Source of the DNA: Bacillus sp. 491mf
GTDB taxonomy: Bacteria > Bacillota > Bacilli > Bacillales > Bacillaceae_G
DNA length: 64,000 nucleotides
Direction: 5' to 3'
Assembly: GCF_900112415.1 (NCBI RefSeq)
Contig: NZ_FOLV01000002.1
Span: 1 to 64,000 of the forward strand
This document shows, in pieces, positions 62,006 to 64,000 of the stretch. A program made the position numbers and the translations under genes. How positions within the stretch are numbered: the first letter of the stretch is position 1; each line of letters opens with the position of its first letter. The notes beneath the pieces were generated by a model. That model was given only the letters and a program-made list of their open reading frames with translations, was not told the DNA's origin and did not search any database.

Positions 62006-62158
62006 ATGGTAAAACGAAAGGTGAGTCGTAACGCAGCTGCAAAGAACAATCAAACGCCAAAAGAAAGTTTGCCGGATGCGGAATTTGCAGTTGAGTATGA
62101 AAATGAAAATGTTGCAAAATATGCAAATCGTAATTCAAAAAAAGGCAAGAAAAAATGA
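62006..62158 (+). CDS. small basic protein (50 aa), possible spore protein
   Basis: A 50-residue basic protein starting KRKVSRNAAAKNNQ with a poly-Lys end (SKKGKKK). AAGGGGTG lies 6-13 bases before ATG 62006 and a perfect terminator follows at once. The size and charge resemble minor small acid-soluble spore proteins, but I do not recognise the family. The intact start, stop, SD and terminator argue that it is real. Confidence 0.75.
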   Translation: MVKRKVSRNAAAKNNQTPKESLPDAEFAVEYENENVAKYANRNSKKGKKK

Positions 62159-62186
62159 GGCGTTTTTACAAACGTCTCATTTTTTT
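62154..62186 (+). terminator. terminator of the 50-aa gene (also faces the next gene)
   Basis: ATGAGGCGTTT, loop TTAC, AAACGTCTCAT and seven T; it contains the stop codon. Confidence 0.9.
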
Positions 62187-62190
62187 ATCC

Positions 62191-63957
62191 TTATATTAAT
62201 GTTGATAATTCGCTGACACGAGCTGCGAATAACTCACATTGTGTCGTTTTCGGATTGTAGTAAGCGACAAGGAAAGAAGGATTTGAAATCATTTCACCGT
62301 GCTTTATGTAATGGTGGTAATCAAATGGTATTTGCTCTACAATCGTGTGTTTATATAGGTCCTTTTCTGTCAATTGAAGAGAAACAAATTGGTCTCCTAG
62401 AATGTTTGGATGCTCTAGAATTCCTTTATAATAAGCATTTACCTCTTCTTTTGTCCTTTGTTCTGTTGTCCATGATTTACGTGGGCGATATTTATGATTA
62501 TGTAAATAATCGATTGTCATTAACCCTTTAATGATATGGAGCTTATCAGTTTTTCTTGATTGTAGAAACTGATACAGACGCTGGAATAAATCTTCTAGTT
62601 GGTGTCCGATTCGTATCCATCCTTGTGTATCCCAATAAGAGCCAAACTCTTGGAAGAAGTCAAAAGGTGTTTCGAATGCGTGTGATACGATATATGACAC
62701 CGTGTTGTCCATACGATGAGCATTCCAATATTTTTCTAATACATCTTCAACTTGTTTAATTCGAATAATATCATCGAATGATAGGACATTATTTCCAAGC
62801 ATTTCATATGGTGCATTTTCCATGTATATATATTGATGATCATCCGCTCGAAGACGAAGACCTGTACCACGCAGCAATTTTAAAAAGCCAAGTTGTAATT
62901 CTTCTGGTCCTAAAGCAAAGACATCATTAAATGTTTTTCGGAAGGATTGATAATCTTCTTCAGGAAGTCCGGCAATTAAGTCTAGGTGCTGTGCGATTTT
63001 TTGTCCATCGCGAACCATTGTAACTGTTCTTGTCAATTTTTCGAAGTTTTGACGTCGTTTTACAAGGTCGTTTGTTTGATCATTTGTAGATTGTACACCA
63101 ATCTCAAAACGGAACAAACCTGGAGGAGCATGTGTATTTAAAAATTCAATGACCTCAGGCCTCATAATATCGGCTGTAATTTCAAATTGAAATACGGTTC
63201 CATCTACGTGTTCATCAATTAAAAATTGAAACATTTCCATTGCGTAGCTACGGCTAATGTTAAAAGTACGATCGACGAATTTAATAATGCGTGCACCATT
63301 TTGCATTAAATAGCGAATATCTTCTTTAATACGTTCACGATCGAAGTAACGGACGCCGACCTCAATAGAAGATAAACAAAATTGACAGCTAAACGGACAA
63401 CCACGGCTCGTCTCGATATAGGTAATACGTTTATTTAAATGTGGGATATCTTCTGGAAAACGATATGGAGATGGCAATTCTTTTAAATTTAATTTCTCAC
63501 GCTGTGGTTTGATTACATAGGTGCCATCATCTTTTATGAATCCAATACCGTCAAGGTTTTCAAATTGTTGTGAACCTTGTATTTCAAATAGAAGGTTTTT
63601 TACAGCAAGTTCTCCTTCACCGACAATAATAAAATCGATTTCAGGAACACGTTTTAGCCATTGAGGCACATCGTATGTAACTTCTGGACCACCAACAAAA
63701 ATAATCAGATTTGGATTAATCTTTTTAAGCATTTGAATGACTTCAATTGTTTCTTCTATGTTCCAAATGTAGCAGCTAAAGCCTATTACATCAGGTTTTC
63801 GCCTATGTAAATCTGTAACAATATTCATGGCAGGATCGTTAATCGTATATTCAGCCATCTCTAAATCAAATTCTGGCTGGGCATATGCTTTAATATAACG
63901 AATTGCTAGATTGGTATGAATGTACTTTGCGTTTAACGTACTAATAATAATGTTCAT
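62191..63957 (-). CDS. B12-binding radical SAM protein (DUF4080 type)
   Basis: A 588-residue enzyme: an N-terminal cobalamin-binding-like domain (about residues 1-150, with IGFSCYIWNIEE), the radical SAM core with CPFSCQFC near residue 189, and a C-terminal DUF4080-like domain (about 380-570). Members are conserved in spore formers but the reaction is not known to me. The typical B12-ligating DxHxxG motif is not obvious in the N-terminal part, so the cofactor may be missing. Minus strand, convergent with the 50-aa gene. Confidence 0.88.
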   Translation of the reverse strand: MNIIISTLNAKYIHTNLAIRYIKAYAQPEFDLEMAEYTINDPAMNIVTDLHRRKPDVIGFSCYIWNIEETIEVIQMLKKINPNLIIFVGGPEVTYDVPQWLKRVPEIDFIIVGEGELAVKNLLFEIQGSQQFENLDGIGFIKDDGTYVIKPQREKLNLKELPSPYRFPEDIPHLNKRITYIETSRGCPFSCQFCLSSIEVGVRYFDRERIKEDIRYLMQNGARIIKFVDRTFNISRSYAMEMFQFLIDEHVDGTVFQFEITADIMRPEVIEFLNTHAPPGLFRFEIGVQSTNDQTNDLVKRRQNFEKLTRTVTMVRDGQKIAQHLDLIAGLPEEDYQSFRKTFNDVFALGPEELQLGFLKLLRGTGLRLRADDHQYIYMENAPYEMLGNNVLSFDDIIRIKQVEDVLEKYWNAHRMDNTVSYIVSHAFETPFDFFQEFGSYWDTQGWIRIGHQLEDLFQRLYQFLQSRKTDKLHIIKGLMTIDYLHNHKYRPRKSWTTEQRTKEEVNAYYKGILEHPNILGDQFVSLQLTEKDLYKHTIVEQIPFDYHHYIKHGEMISNPSFLVAYYNPKTTQCELFAARVSELSTLI

Positions 63958-64000
63958 CTTTTAACCCTCAACTTTAATTTTAAATTACATTGTTTAGTAT

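Overview
This window comes from a Bacillus cereus group chromosome. The evidence is the gene order itself: a sipW–tasA–calY biofilm-matrix block with sinR/sinI and immune inhibitor A metalloproteases, potABCD, queCDE, lutABC, an alpha/beta-type spore protein and a complete phaJPQ/phaRBC polyhydroxyalkanoate locus. AT richness, strong Shine-Dalgarno (SD) sequences and U-tailed terminators fit as well.

Layout. 1-6207 looks like the end of an integrated element: a partial IS3 transposase, a PIN-like nuclease gene, a complete IS3-type insertion sequence, an unknown coiled-coil protein and a tyrosine recombinase next to the 3' end of tRNA-Val(GAC). 6516-19512 is the cell-surface, biofilm and protease block: D,D-carboxypeptidase, signal peptidase SipW, a DUF4047-like protein, TasA, an LPXTG protein, CalY, then two close copies of immune inhibitor A on either side of divergent sinR/sinI. 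19665-30847 is core: aldehyde dehydrogenase, spermidine/putrescine ABC transporter, PAP2 phosphatase, MMPL transporter, RluA-type pseudouridine synthase and a secreted CAP protein.

31692-42804 is the most unusual part. An AT-rich block sits immediately upstream of queCDE, and a folE gene sits where queF follows queE in B. subtilis. The block encodes a 32-residue acidic peptide followed by an attenuator-like hairpin, a BpsA-like aminopropyl transferase, an O-carbamoyltransferase, a protein resembling the DUF5591 catalytic domain of archaeosine synthase ArcS, a family 2 glycosyltransferase, a methyltransferase, a PIG-L deacetylase and a three-gene ABC exporter. FolE, QueD, QueE and QueC together make preQ0. 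My inference is that this is a biosynthetic cluster for an exported, glycosylated and carbamoylated preQ0 (7-deazaguanine) derivative, possibly joined through an amidine to lysine or to the small peptide. IS231-like relics lie on both sides.

43346-63957 is core again: lipoprotein plus two-component system, lutR–lutABC, prepilin peptidase, an FNT channel under a paired Rex-like site, a TerC protein behind a yybP-ykoY manganese riboswitch, a spore protein, the pha locus, an FAD oxidoreductase, a Ktr potassium channel subunit, small spore-former proteins and a B12-binding radical SAM protein. Several dispersed non-coding repeats of the B. cereus type lie between genes.
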